A DNA stretch of 64,000 nt from LMUY01 sp965198895. GTDB lineage: Bacteria > Pseudomonadota > Alphaproteobacteria > Acetobacterales > Acetobacteraceae. Below the pieces are notes generated by a model, which had not been told where the DNA came from, made no database searches, and was given only the letters and a program-made list of their open reading frames with translations. The translations under genes and the position numbers were made by a program. Position 1 is the first letter of the stretch. Each line of letters opens with the position of its first letter. The DNA is taken from assembly GCA_965198895.1 (NCBI GenBank), contig OZ240676.1:4898001-4962000 (forward strand), written 5' to 3'. Shown piece by piece: positions 61,769 to 64,000 of the stretch.

Positions 61769-61875
61769 GGTCAGGGGTCCTTCGCGCTCTTGTGCATTGG
61801 GGTAGGGGGTGTTCCGTCTAGCATCCGGCGCGCGGCTTGCAAGGCCGCGGCCCGACCATTGGAATAAGAACCCGC

Positions 61876-63378
61876 ATGATCCGTCCTTTGCTCGCCTGCC
61901 TGCTGACCGTGCTGCCGCTCGCGGCCCAGGCCCAAACGCTCCGTATCGCCTTGCGGGAGGACGCCGACGCGCTCGACCCGACGCTGGCGCGCACCTATGT
62001 CGGCCGCATCGTGTTCGCCGGGCTGTGCGACAAGCTGTTCGACATCGACGACAAGCTGCAGATCATCCCGCAGCTCGCCACCGGCTACGAATACACCGAC
62101 CCGAAGACGCTGGTCATCCATTTGCGCCAGGGGGTAAAATTCCAGGACGAGACGCTGATGGACGCGGCGGCGGTGAAATACAGCCTCGACCGCCATCTCA
62201 CCATGGATGGCAGCGCCCGCAAGAGCGAGATCAACGTCATCGATCATGTGGATGTGGTCGACCCGGCGACCGTGCGCATCGTGCTGAAAACGCCGTCGGC
62301 CCCGTTCCTGTCGCAGCTGACCGATCGCGCCGGCATGATCCTGTCGCCCAAGGCGGCCGCGGCGGAGGGCCGCGATTTCGCCCAACACCCGGTGTGCGCC
62401 GGGCCGATGAAGTTCGTCGAACGGGTGGCGCAGGACCACGTGACACTGGAGCGCTTCGCCGACTACTGGAACAAGGACGCGATCCACATCGACCGGGTGA
62501 TCTACCAAGTGATCCCCGACAGCTCGATCCGCCTCGCCAACCTGCAGGCCGGCAGCACCGACCTCGTCGAATACATCGTCCCAACCGACACCGACGCGGT
62601 GAAGCGCGATCCGAAGCTGAAGCTCGTGACCTATGACGGGCTCGGCTACCAGGGCATCACCTACAACATAAACAATGGCCCGCAATCCAAGACGCCGTTG
62701 GGGCAGAGCGCCCTGGTGCGGCAGGCCTTCGACATGTCGATCGACCGCGATGCACTGATGCAGGTCGTCTACAACGGCATGTATCCGCCCACGGCGCAGG
62801 CCGTCCCGCCGGAGAGCCCGTTCTTCGACCCCGCCGTGAAGCCCGTCACCCGCGACATCGACCATGCCAAGGCGCTGCTGAAGCAGGCGGGCGTGACCCC
62901 GCCGGTGAGCGTCAACCTGATCGTGCCGAACAATCCGGACCTGCGGCAGATGGGTGAGGTGATCCAGTCGATGACAGCGGAGGCCGGGTTCGACGTGAAG
63001 CTGACGGCGATGGAGTTCGCCTCGTCGTTGGACAATGCGGAGAGCGGCGGCTTCCAGGCCTACATGCTTGCCTGGTCCGGCCGGGTCGACCCCGACGGCA
63101 ACCTGTATTCGTTCCTGCACAGCAACACCGGCACGCAAAACTACGGCAAATACGCCAACCCGGTGATGGACAAGCTGCTGGACGATGGCCGGCTGGAGCA
63201 GGACGTGGCGAAGCGCAAGGCGATCTACGGCCAAATCGCCGAGTTGGGTCAGAAGGACCTGCCCATCTCATACATATTCACGACGCGATACTTCAACGGG
63301 CTCAGCAACAAGGTCAGCGGGTTCAAGCCGGTCGCTGACGGCATGATCCGCCTCCAGGGCATCACCGTCGCGCCATGA
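61876..63378 (+). CDS. ABC transporter solute-binding protein, family 5 (peptide type)
   Basis: 500 residues. A Sec signal, LLACLLTVLPLAAQAQ, precedes RIALREDADALDPTLARTYV, then HLRQGVKFQDETLMDAAAV and the GSTDLVEYIVPTD region of DppA/OppA-type receptors. Ligand unknown. The ATG at 61876 fits; the open frame begins at 61837. The stop overlaps the permease ATG (ATGA). It is divergent from the dehydrogenase gene. Confidence 0.92.
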   Translation: MIRPLLACLLTVLPLAAQAQTLRIALREDADALDPTLARTYVGRIVFAGLCDKLFDIDDKLQIIPQLATGYEYTDPKTLVIHLRQGVKFQDETLMDAAAVKYSLDRHLTMDGSARKSEINVIDHVDVVDPATVRIVLKTPSAPFLSQLTDRAGMILSPKAAAAEGRDFAQHPVCAGPMKFVERVAQDHVTLERFADYWNKDAIHIDRVIYQVIPDSSIRLANLQAGSTDLVEYIVPTDTDAVKRDPKLKLVTYDGLGYQGITYNINNGPQSKTPLGQSALVRQAFDMSIDRDALMQVVYNGMYPPTAQAVPPESPFFDPAVKPVTRDIDHAKALLKQAGVTPPVSVNLIVPNNPDLRQMGEVIQSMTAEAGFDVKLTAMEFASSLDNAESGGFQAYMLAWSGRVDPDGNLYSFLHSNTGTQNYGKYANPVMDKLLDDGRLEQDVAKRKAIYGQIAELGQKDLPISYIFTTRYFNGLSNKVSGFKPVADGMIRLQGITVAP

Positions 63379-64000
63379 AGGGGTTGCGCGGCCGCTTCCT
63401 GCAACTGATCCCCACGCTGGTGCTGGTGAGCATCCTCGTGTTCGGCCTGCAGCAATTGATGCCGGGCGACCCGGCGCTGGTGCTGGCCGGAGAGGAGGGT
63501 GCCAATCCCCAGGTGCTCGCCCAGATCCGGGCCGAACTGTGGCTCGACCGCCCATTGCCTGTGCAGTATCTGCATTGGGTCGGTGGCCTGTTGCACGGCA
63601 ATCTCGGCTATTCGTGGCGCATTCGCCAACCGGTGCTCGACCTGGTGGAGCAGAAACTGCCGGTGACCTTGCAACTGGGCGTGATGGCGTTCGCCTTCGC
63701 GCTGCTGATCGGCATCCCCGCCGGCGTGCTGTCTGCCGTGAAGCGCGGCACGTGGTGGGACCACGCGGCGAACCTGATCGGCCTCGGTGGGTTGTCGACG
63801 CCGAACTTCTGGCTCGGCATCATGCTGATCCTGTTGGTTTCGGTGCAGCTCGGCTGGCTGCCACCGTCGGGCTACGTGCCGCTGACCGAGGATTTCTGGC
63901 AGTCGATCGCCACCACGATCATGCCCGCCTTCGTGCTGGGCAACGCCACCGCCGCCGTGCTGATGCGGCACACTCGCAGCGCCATGCTGACGGCGTTGGA
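63375..64000 (+). CDS. ABC transporter permease, DppB type (partial, cut by the window end)
   Basis: The first 208 residues are visible. Starts MKGLRGRFLQLIPTLVLVSI; has LQQLMPGDPALVLAG and LWLDRPLPVQYLHWVGG, then LPVTLQLGVMAFAFALLIGIP with several helices. It continues beyond base 64000. It is translated with the binding protein upstream (four-base overlap). Confidence 0.93.
   Translation, partial: MKGLRGRFLQLIPTLVLVSILVFGLQQLMPGDPALVLAGEEGANPQVLAQIRAELWLDRPLPVQYLHWVGGLLHGNLGYSWRIRQPVLDLVEQKLPVTLQLGVMAFAFALLIGIPAGVLSAVKRGTWWDHAANLIGLGGLSTPNFWLGIMLILLVSVQLGWLPPSGYVPLTEDFWQSIATTIMPAFVLGNATAAVLMRHTRSAMLTAL

Overview
The window looks like chromosomal DNA of a high-GC alphaproteobacterium, most likely Rhodospirillales/Acetobacteraceae. 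This is an inference from gene content and order, not from a marker-gene comparison. The clues are a fused ispDF gene, the dusB-ntrB-ntrC-ntrY-ntrX block, a CBP3-type cytochrome bc1 chaperone, the yceD-rpmF-plsX-fabH-ihfA-merR-tRNA-Pro order, and ribD-ribE-ribBA-ribH-nusB-thiL. No rRNA, phage, integrase, complete insertion sequence or CRISPR array was seen.

Region 1 (1-18893) is accessory uptake and catabolism. On the minus strand lie the start of a solute-binding protein, a fused hydantoinase/5-oxoprolinase-type enzyme, an AT-rich methyltransferase, a nitroreductase, a haem-dependent N-demethylase-family protein (DUF3445), an SDR, a GMC oxidoreductase and a carboxymuconolactone-decarboxylase-like protein. 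A plus-strand TRAP transporter (dctP-dctQ-dctM) follows, then a second carboxymuconolactone-decarboxylase-like paralogue, then a complete oligopeptide-type ABC transporter with a fused double ATPase. The set suggests uptake and oxidation of an unidentified N-containing or carboxylated substrate.

Region 2 (19114-30545) holds a small secreted cysteine protein, tRNA-Gln, ppx/gppA, rlmE, guaB, an m5C RNA methyltransferase, a GNAT, and a hybrid histidine kinase whose N-terminus aligns residue for residue with the ethylene-binding domain of plant ETR1. After these come a TetR regulator divergent from an OsmC / acyl-CoA-dehydrogenase-like / rhodanese operon, and bamE.

Region 3 (30682-41103) is core metabolism: the CBP3 chaperone, yceD, rpmF, plsX, fabH, ihfA, a MerR regulator and tRNA-Pro. 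A three-gene operon of unknown function follows (a membrane-anchored hypothetical, a membrane-anchored CbbX-type AAA+ ATPase and a membrane-anchored TPR protein). Then come a small lipoprotein, ispDF and dusB.

Region 4 (41100-47790) is the nitrogen-regulation block ntrB, ntrC, ntrY, ntrX. A 110-bp TA-bounded inverted-repeat element sits between ntrB and ntrC, and a nonsense-broken DUF29 remnant follows ntrX.

Region 5 (47807-64000) has hemB, a dienelactone-hydrolase-like protein, an APC permease, glyA, a GIY-YIG gene bracketed by inverted 32-bp repeats, nrdR, the riboflavin operon with nusB and thiL, phzF, a GNAT-MazG fusion, a tartrate/isopropylmalate-dehydrogenase-family enzyme and the start of a second peptide ABC transporter cut by the window end. 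The 32-bp repeat recurs as a second inverted pair upstream of phzF.
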